Source: Aeromicrobium sp. Sec7.5 (GTDB lineage: Bacteria; Actinomycetota; Actinomycetes; Propionibacteriales; Nocardioidaceae). From it: a stretch of 64,000 nucleotides of DNA. The stretch covers positions 1,488,001 to 1,552,000 of the forward strand of contig NZ_JBAJIJ010000001.1 in assembly GCF_036867135.1 (NCBI RefSeq), given 5' to 3'. The notes beneath the pieces are model-generated. The model was not told the DNA's origin and did no database searches. It worked only from the letters and a program-made list of their open reading frames with translations. Each line of letters begins with the position of its first letter. Positions within the stretch are counted from its first letter, which is position 1. Shown in pieces: positions 51,470 to 60,118 of the stretch. The position numbers and the translations under genes are program-made.

Positions 51470-51907
51470 ATGTCCTCCGCCGACGTCGACCTCGAGCTCG
51501 AGCTGACGCGCCTCGTCCAACGGGTCCGCCGCCGCTCGGTGCAGATTCTCTCGGGCCTGCACCGCGATCTCGACTACGGCACGTACCTGTTCTTCCTGGC
51601 CATCTGCGACGCATCGGGCCAGGTGCGCGGCGCCGACCTGGCCGAGTCCATGGGCGTCCACAAGTCCACCGCAAGCCGCGCCGTCGCGGCGCTCGTGAAC
51701 TACGGGCTCGTCGAGCAGCACCCTGACCCGAGCGACGGCCGCGCACGCCTCCTGGTGCCCACCGAGGCGGCAGCGGCCCGGCTGCGCGACTACCGGTCCG
51801 AGACCCACGAGCGCCTCGTGCGTCTGCTCGACGACTGGGAGGGCGACGACATCGACGTCTTCGTCGGCCTCCTGCGCCGGTTCAACGACCGTGCCGAGGC
51901 CCTCTGA
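51470..51907 (+). CDS. MarR family transcriptional regulator
   Basis: Winged-helix regulator, 145 residues: dimerisation helices at each end, recognition HTH RGADLAESMGVHKSTASRAVAALV and wing LVEQHPDPSDGRARLLVPT with the conserved DxR of MarR proteins. Ligand unknown; it could regulate the acyl-CoA dehydrogenase pair upstream or its own locus. The DUF952 gene starts just past its stop. Confidence 0.92.
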   Translation: MSSADVDLELELTRLVQRVRRRSVQILSGLHRDLDYGTYLFFLAICDASGQVRGADLAESMGVHKSTASRAVAALVNYGLVEQHPDPSDGRARLLVPTEAAAARLRDYRSETHERLVRLLDDWEGDDIDVFVGLLRRFNDRAEAL

Positions 51908-51908
51908 G

Positions 51909-52223
51909 GTGCAGATCTTCCACACGGCGTTCCGTGAGCAGTGGGCGGAGGCGCTCGAGACCGGCGCCTACACGTGGTCGACCCGCGGTCGGACCCTCGC
52001 CGACGAGGGTTTCCTGCACGCCTCGCGCGCCGACCAGGTGGCCGGGGTCCTGGGTCGCTACTACGCCGACGTCGCCCCCACCGACCTGGTGCTGCTCGTG
52101 ATCGAGACCGACCTGCTCGACGTGCCGTGGCGTCTCGACCCCGTCGGCGACGACGAGTACCCGCACGTCTACGGGCCCCTGTCGCCGTCCGCGGTGGTCG
52201 AGACGCGCGAGCTTCCCGCCTAG
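51909..52223 (+). CDS. DUF952 family protein
   Basis: A 104-residue protein of the DUF952 family: IFHTAFREQWAEALETGAYT, DEGFLHASRADQVAGVLGRYY (the GFIHxS-type motif) and EYPHVYGPL. The fold relates to ADP-ribosyltransferase-like proteins, but activity is unproven. GTG at 51909 gives the canonical N-terminus. Its stop overlaps the convergent dehydrogenase stop by 4 bp. Confidence 0.88.
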   Translation: MQIFHTAFREQWAEALETGAYTWSTRGRTLADEGFLHASRADQVAGVLGRYYADVAPTDLVLLVIETDLLDVPWRLDPVGDDEYPHVYGPLSPSAVVETRELPA

Positions 52224-53236
52224 ATCGACAGGTAGGACTTGATCGCGGTGCGCTCGTCCATCGCGCGGTAGCCGTCGGCCACCTGGTCGAGCGGGATCGT
52301 CTGGTCGAAGACCGCGCCCGGGGCGATGGAGCCCGACAGGACGTCGGGCAGCAGCTCGTCGAGGTAGGCGCGCACCGGGGCGACGCCGCCTCGCAGACCC
52401 GTGTTCGTGAAGAACATGACGGGGATGTTGAGCTCGACGTCGTGGGGCATGCCGACGTACCCGACCGTGCCGCCCGGGCGGACGGCGCGGAACGCCTGCT
52501 TCATCGAGTCGCCGGTGCCCACGCACTCGAGCACGGCGTCGGCGCCGATGCCACCGAGGATCTCCTTGACCGCCTCGGCGCCCTCCTTGCCACGCGTCTC
52601 GACGACGTGGTCCGCGCCGAAGCGGCGGGCCACCTCCTGGCGAGGCTCGTGACGCGACATCGCGATCACGGTCGAGGCGCCGAGACGCTTGGCGGCGAGC
52701 ACGGCCGACAGGCCGACCGCCCCGTCGCCCACGACCGCCACGGTGCTGCCGGCGGTGACCCCGGCGGAGACGGCCGCGTGGTGGCCGGTCGGGAACACGT
52801 CGGCCAACGTGAGCAGGTGGGGGAGCAGCGACTCGTCGACGTCGCCGGGCACCGTGACGAGGGTGCCGTCGGCCCACGGGACCCGGACGAGCTCGGCCTG
52901 GCAGCCGTCGTACCCGCCACCGTTGACGCACGAGGTCTGCACGCCGGCGGTGCAGTGGGCGCAGGTGTTGTCGCTGTACAGGAACGGGGCGATGACGAAG
53001 TCACCCACCTTCACGGCGGCGACCGCCGAGCCGACGCGCTCGACCACGCCGATGAACTCGTGCCCGATCTGCTGGGGCTTGCGGATCTTGTTGACCCCGC
53101 GGTAGGGCCACAGGTCCGAGCCGCAGACGCAGGCGGCGACGACGCGGACGACCGCGTCGGTGTCGTCCTGGAGGTCCGGGTCCGGGAGGGTGTCGAGTCG
53201 GATGTCGCCGGGCGCGTGAAGAACGGTGGCTCGCAT
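52220..53236 (-). CDS. Zinc-dependent alcohol dehydrogenase family protein
   Basis: Medium-chain dehydrogenase, 338 residues. Catalytic zinc ligands C38 and the H59-E60 pair (GHEFIG) and structural-zinc cysteines C92, C95, C103 and probably C112 are visible; the Rossmann motif is VAVVGDGAVGLSAVLAAKRLGA. NAD(P)-linked; substrate unknown. ATG at 53236 is 6 nt from CAGAAT (leaderless). Confidence 0.93.
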   Translation of the reverse strand: MRATVLHAPGDIRLDTLPDPDLQDDTDAVVRVVAACVCGSDLWPYRGVNKIRKPQQIGHEFIGVVERVGSAVAAVKVGDFVIAPFLYSDNTCAHCTAGVQTSCVNGGGYDGCQAELVRVPWADGTLVTVPGDVDESLLPHLLTLADVFPTGHHAAVSAGVTAGSTVAVVGDGAVGLSAVLAAKRLGASTVIAMSRHEPRQEVARRFGADHVVETRGKEGAEAVKEILGGIGADAVLECVGTGDSMKQAFRAVRPGGTVGYVGMPHDVELNIPVMFFTNTGLRGGVAPVRAYLDELLPDVLSGSIAPGAVFDQTIPLDQVADGYRAMDERTAIKSYLSI

Positions 53237-53242
53237 GGGCCC

Positions 53243-53248
53243 ATTCTG
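53243..53248 (-). promoter_or_regulatory. -10 box of the alcohol dehydrogenase gene
   Basis: CAGAAT on the minus strand, 6 nt before the ATG at 53236; a variant of the xANNNT leaderless hexamer. Confidence 0.4.
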
Positions 53249-53289
53249 CCTGCCGCGAGGTCGGATCGCGCGTGTGACAGGATCGAAGC

Positions 53290-53652
53290 ATGACCTCCAA
53301 GCCTGAAGTTGACTTCATTCCCGGCCCGCCCCCGACCGAGCTGACGGTCACCGATCTCGTCGAGGGCGAGGGCGCCGAGGCCGTCGCCGGCGGCGTCGTC
53401 GACGTCCACTACGTCGGTGTCGAGTTCGAGACCGGCGAGCAGTTCGACGCCTCCTGGGACCGCGGCCAGTCGGCCCGCTTCCCGCTCCCCAACCTGATCG
53501 CCGCCTGGCAGCAGGGCATCCCCGGCATGAAGGTCGGCGGCCGCCGCCAGATCGTCGCCCCGCCCGAGCTCGCCTACGGCCCCGCCGGCGGCGGACACCG
53601 GCTCTCGGGCAAGACCCTGGTCTTCGTCATCGACCTCCTCGACGTCGCCTGA
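53290..53652 (+). CDS. FKBP-type peptidyl-prolyl isomerase
   Basis: Cytoplasmic FKBP-type PPIase, 120 residues, a single domain without signal peptide. HYVGVEFETGEQFDASWDRG, the active-site LIAAWQQGIPGMKVGGRRQI and ELAYGPAG...LVFVIDLLDV align with the family. ATG at 53290 has CAGGAT 6 nt upstream. The long palindrome starts 18 bp after its stop. Confidence 0.95.
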   Translation: MTSKPEVDFIPGPPPTELTVTDLVEGEGAEAVAGGVVDVHYVGVEFETGEQFDASWDRGQSARFPLPNLIAAWQQGIPGMKVGGRRQIVAPPELAYGPAGGGHRLSGKTLVFVIDLLDVA

Positions 53653-53670
53653 CCCACCCCGCCTCCGCAA

Positions 53671-53750
53671 GAGGCCGCCCAGATTCGTGGACTTTGGGAC
53701 CCGATCAGCCCCGGTCAGGGTCCTAAAGTCCACACATCTGGGCGGTCCTC
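53671..53750. repeat. Long near-perfect palindrome, copy 1 (5' of DUF559 gene)
   Basis: An 80-bp inverted repeat: left arm 53671-53702 and right arm 53717-53750, loop about 14 bp. Arms agree over about 32 positions with three substitutions and one single-base indel. Core of the left arm: CGCCCAGATTCGTGGACTTT then GGGACC; the right arm reads GGTCCTAAAGTCCACACATC then TGGGCG. A second copy closes the far side of the DUF559 gene. Confidence 0.9.
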
Positions 53751-53813
53751 TCGGCTTCCACAGGCTGCGACTCCAGCCGCCCGTCCCATCCCTCGACGCA
53801 CCATCGTCGGGGG

Positions 53814-54716
53814 ATGGACCTTTTCCAGCCGTTCACAGTCGACATGGCTGCTGCTCACGGGCTCAGTCGGCGGGCGCTGCGGCACCCGCGGTTCCGACGG
53901 CTCCTGCGTGGTGTCTACATCAGCGCCGACGCGACGTTGACGCTGACGATCTGGCTCCAGGCGGCGCTCCTGGTGCTCCCGCCTGACGCTGTCGTCAGCC
54001 ACACCTCGGCGATGCGCCTGTACGGATTCGAACCGCGCCGCCGAGGGTTCCTGGAGTTCTCGACGAACACGGGCGCGACGACGAAGCTGCAGCAGATCGT
54101 GCTGCACCGCCGTCGGTGGCAGCTGCACCCGCGGGAGGTCGGTGCGTTCTGGGCCACCGGTCCGGACCGGACCTTCGTCGATGTGGCTGCCCGGTCGCCG
54201 TTGCCCGAGCTCGCCGCGTTCGGCGACCACCTCGTGCACCACCGGCTGACCACCCCGGACGACCTGCGTTGGTATGCCGACTCGCGGCACCTCGATGGCG
54301 TGCGACGTGCCCGCCGCGTCTCGCGACTTGTGGTCGAGGGCGCGGAGTCGGTGCGCGAGTCGTACCTGCGGATGATGTTGTGGTTCGCGCGTCTCCCGCG
54401 CCCCGAGGTGAACGGTGTCATCCTCGATGCGAGCGGAGAGTTCCTCGCTCGAGGTGACCTCGTCCTGCGTCGATGGAAGGTCGTCGTGGAGTACGACGGC
54501 CGGCACCACCTGCACGATCTGAAGCAGTGGCAGCACGACCTGCGACGTCGCGAACGCCTCGAAGCCGAGGGGTGGACCATCATCGTGGTCACGGCGGCGG
54601 ACTTCCGTCAGCCGCAGCTCATCCCGGTCCGTGTGCACGAGGCTCTGGTGAACCACGGCTATCACGGCCCCGCGCCTGTCCTCAGCGTCCAGTGGCGACG
54701 CTGGTTCACCCCTTAG
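53814..54716 (+). CDS. DUF559 / AbiEi-like domain protein (Vsr-like nuclease fold)
   Basis: A 300-residue two-domain protein. Residues about 6-38 look like the AbiEi-type winged-helix module (FTVDMAAAHGLSRRALRHPR, then LRGVYISADA). Residues about 175-265 are a DUF559 domain of the Vsr/PD-(D/E)xK type: E182, D215 (RGDLVL), E226 and D228 (VVVEYDGRHH), D242 and R245-247 (QHDLRRRERL), then GWTIIVVTAADF. All likely catalytic acids are intact. Database labels call such proteins type IV antitoxin-like, but no toxin gene is beside it. It is flanked on both sides by copies of one palindrome; the TAG stop abuts copy 2. ATG at 53814 follows a GGGGG run. Confidence 0.85.
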   Translation: MDLFQPFTVDMAAAHGLSRRALRHPRFRRLLRGVYISADATLTLTIWLQAALLVLPPDAVVSHTSAMRLYGFEPRRRGFLEFSTNTGATTKLQQIVLHRRRWQLHPREVGAFWATGPDRTFVDVAARSPLPELAAFGDHLVHHRLTTPDDLRWYADSRHLDGVRRARRVSRLVVEGAESVRESYLRMMLWFARLPRPEVNGVILDASGEFLARGDLVLRRWKVVVEYDGRHHLHDLKQWQHDLRRRERLEAEGWTIIVVTAADFRQPQLIPVRVHEALVNHGYHGPAPVLSVQWRRWFTP

Positions 54717-54785
54717 CGCCCAGATATGTGGACTTTGGGACCGAAACAGGCTCGATCTGAGTCCCAAACGCTGCAAATCTGGGCG
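54717..54785. repeat. Palindrome, copy 2 (3' of DUF559 gene)
   Basis: A 69-bp inverted repeat starting at the base after the DUF559 stop codon: left arm 54717-54742 (CGCCCAGATATGTGGACTTT then GGGACC) and right arm 54761-54785 (GTCCCAAACGCTGCAAATCT then GGGCG). About 20 of 25 arm positions pair. The left arm matches copy 1 closely; the right arm has decayed. It also fills the space before the convergent hrpA stop at 54788 and could end both transcripts. Confidence 0.88.
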
Positions 54786-54787
54786 GA

Positions 54788-57700
54788 TCAGGGGGTGGGC
54801 AGGGCGTCGAGCAGGTTGCGCATCCGCTTGAGGCTGACGGGGTGGGCGGTGCCGAGCTTCTGCGCCGTGAGGCTGATCCTCAGCTCCTCCAGGGCCCACC
54901 GGACCTTCTGGACCTCCGGGGTCAGGCGCTGGAGCTCGCGCAGCTGCGCTGACCTGCGGTGGAACTCCGCCTCGAGGTCCTGGGCCTCCAGCAGGGGAGC
55001 AGGCGTACCGGCCGTCTGCAGCCGCATCGCGGCAGCCTGGAGGTAGACCGCCAGGCGAGGGAGCCGGTCGATGCCCATGTCGCGGACGAACCCGGGGTAG
55101 ACGAGCCAGGAGAGCTGCACCCGCACGTCCTCGCCGGCCTCGTCGGGGCCGGGGCGGACGTCACCGAGCCGGTCGTAGGCGCGGATCACGTGGGTCACAG
55201 CGCGCTGCGTCACGTCGAAGACCTCCTGCCGGACGACCTCGGTGAGCTTGGCGAAGCCCTCCTCGTTGGCGGCAGGCCCCCCGTGCCGCTCGACGAGGTG
55301 GTCGAGCGCCGCCAGCCAGCACGCCTCGATGACCTCGGCAGCGTCGCGGTACGGGCCGGTCTGGAGCGTGAGCTTCGCCCGGGTGTCGAGGGTGCGCCCG
55401 ATCGTGGGCACGACCGACGGCAGCTCGAACGACATGAGCCGCGCCTGTCCACGCACACCCGCGGCGCGCTGCTCGGCGGGGGACTCCAGAACCCGCAGAC
55501 CGACCGAGCCGCCCTCGTCGACGACCGACGGGTACCCCGTCTGGCGTGCGGCGGTCACCTCGACCGGGATCGTGCCGAACACCCAGGTCCGCTCACCCGA
55601 GCGCTCGAGACCACCCGTCGCGTCCTGGAGCTGCTCACGCAGCCGCGGACGCAACCGCTCGCGGAGGTCGTCGAGCTCGTGTCCACGGGCGACCTCCTCG
55701 CCGGAGTCGTCGAGCACCCGGAACTTGACCCGCAGGTGGTCCGGGAGCGACGAGGGATCGAAGTCGTCGGCGCGGACGACGCTGCCGCCGCGGGCCGACA
55801 GGACGCGGCCGAGCTCGTCGGTGACCGTGCCGCGCGCGGGGTCGAGCTGGTGCAGCACCTCGCCCACGACCTGCGGCACCGGCACGAACTCGCGCCGGAC
55901 CGACTTCGGCAGCGAGCGCACGAGGGCCTCGACCAGGTCGCGGCGGTGCCCCTCCACCTGCCAGCCGAACGCCGCGTTGTCGAGCCCGGGAAGCTGGTCG
56001 AGCGTCACGTCGACCATGACACCGTCGTCGACCGTGCCCGGTTCGAACGTGTAGGTCAGGGGCATGGGGGCGCCGTCCGAGAACCACTCGGTCGGGAAGG
56101 CGTCAGCATCGGCATCGGCCTGCACGAGGTCGGCCGTGGTCAGGTCGAGCAGGTCGGGCGTCGAACGTCGGGCCTTCTTCCACCACCCGTCGAAGTGCCG
56201 GGTCGAGACGACGTCGGCCGGGACGCGCTCGTCGTAGAACGCGAACAGGGCCTCGTCGTCGACGCGGAGGTCACGGCGGCGCACCCGCGACTCGAGCGCG
56301 TCCACCTCGGCGAGCAACGCCTGGTTGCGGGCCCAGAAGTGGTGGTTGGTGCGCCACTCGCCCTGCACGAGCGCGTGCCGCACGAAGAGCTCCCGGGCCA
56401 GAGGGGCGTCGAACCGTGACAGGGGGACCAGCCGGTCGGCGACGACGGGAAGGCCGTAGAGCAGCACCCGCTCGCGCGCCATGGCCGATCCGCGCTTGGT
56501 CGACCAGTGCGGCTCGGCGTACTGACGCTTGACCAGGTGCGGCGCCGCCTCCTCGATCCACTCCGGCTGCACCCGCGCTGCCGTGCGCGCCCAGAGTCGG
56601 GTCGTCTCGACGAGCTCGGCGGCCATGACCCACGCCGGTGGCTTCTTCGCGAGGCCCGAGCCCGGGAAGACCATGAACCGCGCGCCTCGGGCGCCGGCGT
56701 ACTCCTTGCCGTCGGCCTCGCGCAGCCCGACGTGGGAGAGCAGACCCGTGAGCAGGGCGCGATGCACCGTGTCGGGGTCCGAGCCCTCCAGCCGGACAGC
56801 CTTGTCGCCCGCCTTCATCCCGAGGTCGCGCACCGTGCGCCGGAGCTGGGAGTGGACGTCCTGCCACTCGCGGATCCGGAGGTAGTGCAGGAACTCGCCC
56901 TTGCACATCGCCCGGAACTTCGAGTGCGACATCTCGTCGCGCTGCTCCCGCAGGTACGTCCACAGGCTCAGCCACGACAGGAAGTCGGAGTCGGGCTGGC
57001 GGAACCGTGCGTGCTTCTCGTCGGCGGCCTGCTGCTTCTCGAGCGGACGCTCGCGCGGGTCCTGGATCGACATCGCGGCCACGATGACGAGGACGTCGCT
57101 GAGGCAGCCCAGGTCGTCGGCGGCCACGACCATGCGGGCCAGACGCGGGTCGACCGGCATCCGCGACATCGTGCGACCGAGTCGGGTCAGCCGCAGGGTG
57201 CCGTCCTTCGCGTCGACCACGGCACCCAGCTCGCGCAGCAGGTTGACCCCGTCGGCGACCGAGCGCGAGTCGGGCGGATCGAGGAAGCCGAACTTCTCGA
57301 TCGGTCCGAGGTCGAGTGACGCCATCTGCATGATGACCGACGCCAGGTTGGTGCGCTGGATCTCCGGGTCGGTGAACTCCGGACGGCCCTCGAAGTCGTC
57401 CTCGGCGTACAGCCGGATGCAGATGCCGTCGGCGACGCGACCACACCGACCGGCCCGCTGGGCGGCGCTGGCCTGCGAGATCGGCTCGATCGGCAGCCGC
57501 TGCACCTTGAGCCGCTGGCTGTACCGCGAGATGCGCGCCAGCCCCGGGTCGATGACGTAGCGGATCCCCGGGACCGTCAGGGAGGTCTCGGCGACGTTCG
57601 TCGACAGCACGATCCGACGGCCCGGGTGCGACGAGAAGATCTTCTGCTGGTCGGCTGAGGAGAGCCGCCCGAACAGCGGAAGGATCTGGGTGTTCCGATA

Positions 57701-58426
57701 CTTCTTGCCCGCGAGGTGCTCGTCGACGTCGCGGATGTCGCGCTCGCCGGGCAGGAAGACGAGGATGTCGCCGTCGCGAGGCAGCTCCTCCACCGCGGCG
57801 GCGATGCCGTCGAGCAGGTCGCCGGAGTCGGGCTCACCCTCTGCCGTCTGGTGCAGGGGTCGGTAGCGCACCTCCACGGGGTAGGTGCGCCCGCTGACCT
57901 CGATGACGGGGGCGTCGAACAGCTCGGCGAAGCGTTCGACGTCGATCGTGGCCGAGGTGATGACGAGCTTGAGGTCGGGTCGGCGGGGGAGCAGCTGGCG
58001 CAGGTAGCCCAGGAGGAAGTCGATCGACAGCGACCGCTCGTGCGCCTCGTCCACGATGATCGTGTCGTAGCGGCGGAGCTCGCGGTCGTGGTGGATCTCC
58101 TGCAGCAGCAGACCGTCGGTCACGAGCTTGACCTGGGTCGCCGCCGAGCTCTGGTCGTCGAACCGCACGGCGTAGCCGACCTCGGCACCGAGCGGGACGT
58201 CGCACTCCTCGGCGATCCGCTTGGCCACCGAGCGTGCAGCGATGCGACGTGGCTGCGTGTGGGCGATCTTCTGGCGCCCCAGGCCCAGAGCGATCTTCGG
58301 CAGCTGCGTGGTCTTGCCGGAGCCGGTCTCGCCGGCCACGACCACGACCTGGTGGTCACGGATCGCGCGGGCGATCTCGTCGCGGCGGGCGGAGATCGGC
58401 AGCGCGTCGTCGAACTCGAGCCTCAT
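54788..58426 (-). CDS. hrpA: ATP-dependent RNA helicase HrpA (DEAH box)
   Basis: DEAH-box helicase, 1212 residues, slightly shorter than the E. coli protein (about 1300). Walker A AGETGSGKTTQ (32-39 core), DEAH at 126-129, SAT motif (TSATID), and motif VI QRAGRCGRV are intact, followed by the HA2/OB region and the long HrpA-specific C-terminus. It acts on structured mRNA or stalled ribosomes. ATG at 58426 overlaps the upstream CPBP gene by 4 bp. Its 3' end faces the DUF559 gene across palindrome copy 2. Confidence 0.95.
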   Translation of the reverse strand: MRLEFDDALPISARRDEIARAIRDHQVVVVAGETGSGKTTQLPKIALGLGRQKIAHTQPRRIAARSVAKRIAEECDVPLGAEVGYAVRFDDQSSAATQVKLVTDGLLLQEIHHDRELRRYDTIIVDEAHERSLSIDFLLGYLRQLLPRRPDLKLVITSATIDVERFAELFDAPVIEVSGRTYPVEVRYRPLHQTAEGEPDSGDLLDGIAAAVEELPRDGDILVFLPGERDIRDVDEHLAGKKYRNTQILPLFGRLSSADQQKIFSSHPGRRIVLSTNVAETSLTVPGIRYVIDPGLARISRYSQRLKVQRLPIEPISQASAAQRAGRCGRVADGICIRLYAEDDFEGRPEFTDPEIQRTNLASVIMQMASLDLGPIEKFGFLDPPDSRSVADGVNLLRELGAVVDAKDGTLRLTRLGRTMSRMPVDPRLARMVVAADDLGCLSDVLVIVAAMSIQDPRERPLEKQQAADEKHARFRQPDSDFLSWLSLWTYLREQRDEMSHSKFRAMCKGEFLHYLRIREWQDVHSQLRRTVRDLGMKAGDKAVRLEGSDPDTVHRALLTGLLSHVGLREADGKEYAGARGARFMVFPGSGLAKKPPAWVMAAELVETTRLWARTAARVQPEWIEEAAPHLVKRQYAEPHWSTKRGSAMARERVLLYGLPVVADRLVPLSRFDAPLARELFVRHALVQGEWRTNHHFWARNQALLAEVDALESRVRRRDLRVDDEALFAFYDERVPADVVSTRHFDGWWKKARRSTPDLLDLTTADLVQADADADAFPTEWFSDGAPMPLTYTFEPGTVDDGVMVDVTLDQLPGLDNAAFGWQVEGHRRDLVEALVRSLPKSVRREFVPVPQVVGEVLHQLDPARGTVTDELGRVLSARGGSVVRADDFDPSSLPDHLRVKFRVLDDSGEEVARGHELDDLRERLRPRLREQLQDATGGLERSGERTWVFGTIPVEVTAARQTGYPSVVDEGGSVGLRVLESPAEQRAAGVRGQARLMSFELPSVVPTIGRTLDTRAKLTLQTGPYRDAAEVIEACWLAALDHLVERHGGPAANEEGFAKLTEVVRQEVFDVTQRAVTHVIRAYDRLGDVRPGPDEAGEDVRVQLSWLVYPGFVRDMGIDRLPRLAVYLQAAAMRLQTAGTPAPLLEAQDLEAEFHRRSAQLRELQRLTPEVQKVRWALEELRISLTAQKLGTAHPVSLKRMRNLLDALPTP

Positions 58427-59175
58427 CGCAGCCCCACGGCGTCACCGAGGGCCAGGTAGCCCACGAAGGCGACGACGTCGAGCAGGGTGTGGGCGATGAC
58501 GAGCGGCATGACACGCCCCGTCCGCTGGTACCACCACCCGAACACCAGACCCATCACGACGTTGCCGAGGGCCTGGCCGAAGCCCTGGTACAGGTGGTAG
58601 GTGCCGCGAATCAGTGCACTCGTGACGATGACCGGCCACATCCCCCAGCCGAGGTCGCGCAGCCGCTCGTGGAGGTAGCCCACGACCACGACCTCCTCGA
58701 GGAGCCCGTTCTGCAGGGCCGCCGCGACCAGGATCACGACGGTCCACCAGTAGACGGTGTCGGGAGCCGTGACGATCTCGGCCGTCACGCCCAGCGCGCG
58801 TCCGGCGAAGTACAGCCCCAGCCCGGGGACACCGATCACGAGGGCGAGCAGCACGCCGACCGCGGTGTCGCGTGTGGGGGAGCGGCGGTCGAGCCCGATC
58901 GATCGCCCTGCCAGCAGGTAGATCGCGAGGAACACCGGGACGAGCGCGAACACGATCGACAGCACCTGGAGCGTGAGGTCGAGCCACTGCTGGTCGGCGC
59001 GGGAGGAGTTCAACGAGGCGGTCGACTCGCGCAGACCCCCGTTCGTGAGCTTCACGACCAGGCTCAGGACGGCGTAGACCGCGGACTGGCCGAGTGAGAG
59101 GCCCAGGACGATCCAGATCTCGGCCCGGACCCGGCGCCGGTCGGATGCCGGGACGGTCGGTGCGGCAGCGCTCAC
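58423..59175 (-). CDS. CPBP family intramembrane protease-like protein
   Basis: CAAX-protease/bacteriocin-processing (CPBP) membrane protein, 250 residues with about seven helices. Motif 1 is LLEEVVVVGYLHERL, motif 2 is LIRGTYHLYQG and motif 3 is MPLVIAHTLLD. The glutamate pair and both histidines are kept, but the arginine usual in EExxxR is replaced by valine; many actinobacterial members share this. GTG at 59175 overlaps the metallopeptidase stop. Confidence 0.87.
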   Translation of the reverse strand: MSAAAPTVPASDRRRVRAEIWIVLGLSLGQSAVYAVLSLVVKLTNGGLRESTASLNSSRADQQWLDLTLQVLSIVFALVPVFLAIYLLAGRSIGLDRRSPTRDTAVGVLLALVIGVPGLGLYFAGRALGVTAEIVTAPDTVYWWTVVILVAAALQNGLLEEVVVVGYLHERLRDLGWGMWPVIVTSALIRGTYHLYQGFGQALGNVVMGLVFGWWYQRTGRVMPLVIAHTLLDVVAFVGYLALGDAVGLR

Positions 59176-60062
59176 AGGTCGTCGGTGCCGAAGGTGTCGC
59201 AGGAGTCGATCGTGCCGGACTCGTAGCCGGCCAGGAACCACCGCTGCCGCTGCTCGCTCGAGCCGTGGGTCCACGAGTCGGGGTTCACGGTGCCACCGCC
59301 GAGCTCCTCCTGGATGTGGTCGTCGCCCACCGCCGCGGCGGCCGAGAGGGCGGAAGCGATGTCGTCACGCGTCAGCGGCTCGAGCAGCGTGATGCCGTCG
59401 GCGTCCTCGGTCGTGGCCGCGTGGTGGGCCCAGACGCCGGCGAGGCAGTCGGCGCGCAGCTCGATCCGGACGCCAGCACTCAGCGGACCCGTCGACCGGT
59501 CCTGCTGACCGGCCTCGAGGTCGCCGAGGAGCTGCTCGACGTGGTGCCCGTACTCGTGGGCGACGACGTACATCTGCGCCAGGTTGCCCCCGTCAGCGCC
59601 GAAGCGGCCGGAGAGCTCGTCGAAGAACGTCGCATCGATGTAGACCTGCTCGTCGGTCGGGCAGTAGAACGGCCCGACGGCCGCCGTGGCGGTGCCACAG
59701 GCGGACTGCGTGGAGCCGGAGAAGATCACGGTCGGGGCCTCGCGGTACTCGACGCCCGTGTCGGCGGGCAGGGCCTCGCTCCAGTAGTCCTGGGCGCTGT
59801 TGACGGTGCCGACGATCCGGCACACGTCCGACCGGTTGGCGTCGGCGCCGGTCTGGCACTCCGAGACGTCGACCGAGCTCCCCGAGCCACCCTGCAGGAC
59901 CTGCGACGGGTCGAACGGGAGCGAGCCGGAGCCGGATCCGCCGCCGAGGAACACGAACACCAGCAGCAGGATGATGCCGCCGACCCCGCCTCCGGCGATC
60001 GCGCCGCCCTTGCCGCCGATCACCTGGCTCGTGTCGAGCCGGGCCTTGTCGTTGAAGCTCAC
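59172..60062 (-). CDS. Neutral zinc metallopeptidase (YpfJ/KPN_02809 family)
   Basis: Membrane-anchored metallopeptidase, 296 residues: short cytoplasmic start, helix about 22-40, Gly/Ser linker, and an external domain with zinc motif H169-E170-Y-G-H173 (VAHEYGHHVE) plus the downstream ELRADCLAG that supplies the third ligand. Five or six cysteines suggest disulfides outside the cell. GTG at 60062 is leaderless (TAGACT 6 nt upstream). First gene of metallopeptidase-CPBP-hrpA. Confidence 0.92.
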   Translation of the reverse strand: MSFNDKARLDTSQVIGGKGGAIAGGGVGGIILLLVFVFLGGGSGSGSLPFDPSQVLQGGSGSSVDVSECQTGADANRSDVCRIVGTVNSAQDYWSEALPADTGVEYREAPTVIFSGSTQSACGTATAAVGPFYCPTDEQVYIDATFFDELSGRFGADGGNLAQMYVVAHEYGHHVEQLLGDLEAGQQDRSTGPLSAGVRIELRADCLAGVWAHHAATTEDADGITLLEPLTRDDIASALSAAAAVGDDHIQEELGGGTVNPDSWTHGSSEQRQRWFLAGYESGTIDSCDTFGTDDL

Positions 60063-60068
60063 CCGAGG

Positions 60069-60074
60069 AGTCTA
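60069..60074 (-). promoter_or_regulatory. -10 box of metallopeptidase-CPBP-hrpA (leaderless)
   Basis: TAGACT on the minus strand, 6 nt before the GTG at 60062. Confidence 0.5.
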
Positions 60075-60106
60075 CGCAGCGACGAGCCGATCGTCGGGTG
60101 CGTCGA

Positions 60107-60112
60107 TACGCT
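60107..60112 (+). promoter_or_regulatory. -10 box of the DUF445 gene (leaderless)
   Basis: TACGCT, 6 nt before ATG 60119. This and the previous box make a divergent leaderless pair 56 bp apart at the starts. Confidence 0.5.
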
Positions 60113-60118
60113 GCAGCA

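Noticed and set aside
53814-54716. Type IV toxin-antitoxin (AbiE) system
   Set aside because: Only an AbiEi-like winged-helix segment is present; there is no AbiEii nucleotidyltransferase toxin gene on either side.
58679-58723. CPBP protein as a dead protease because EExxxR lacks Arg
   Set aside because: I recall other actinobacterial CPBP proteins with a similar EEVVVVGYL motif, and both histidine motifs are intact, so loss of function cannot be claimed.
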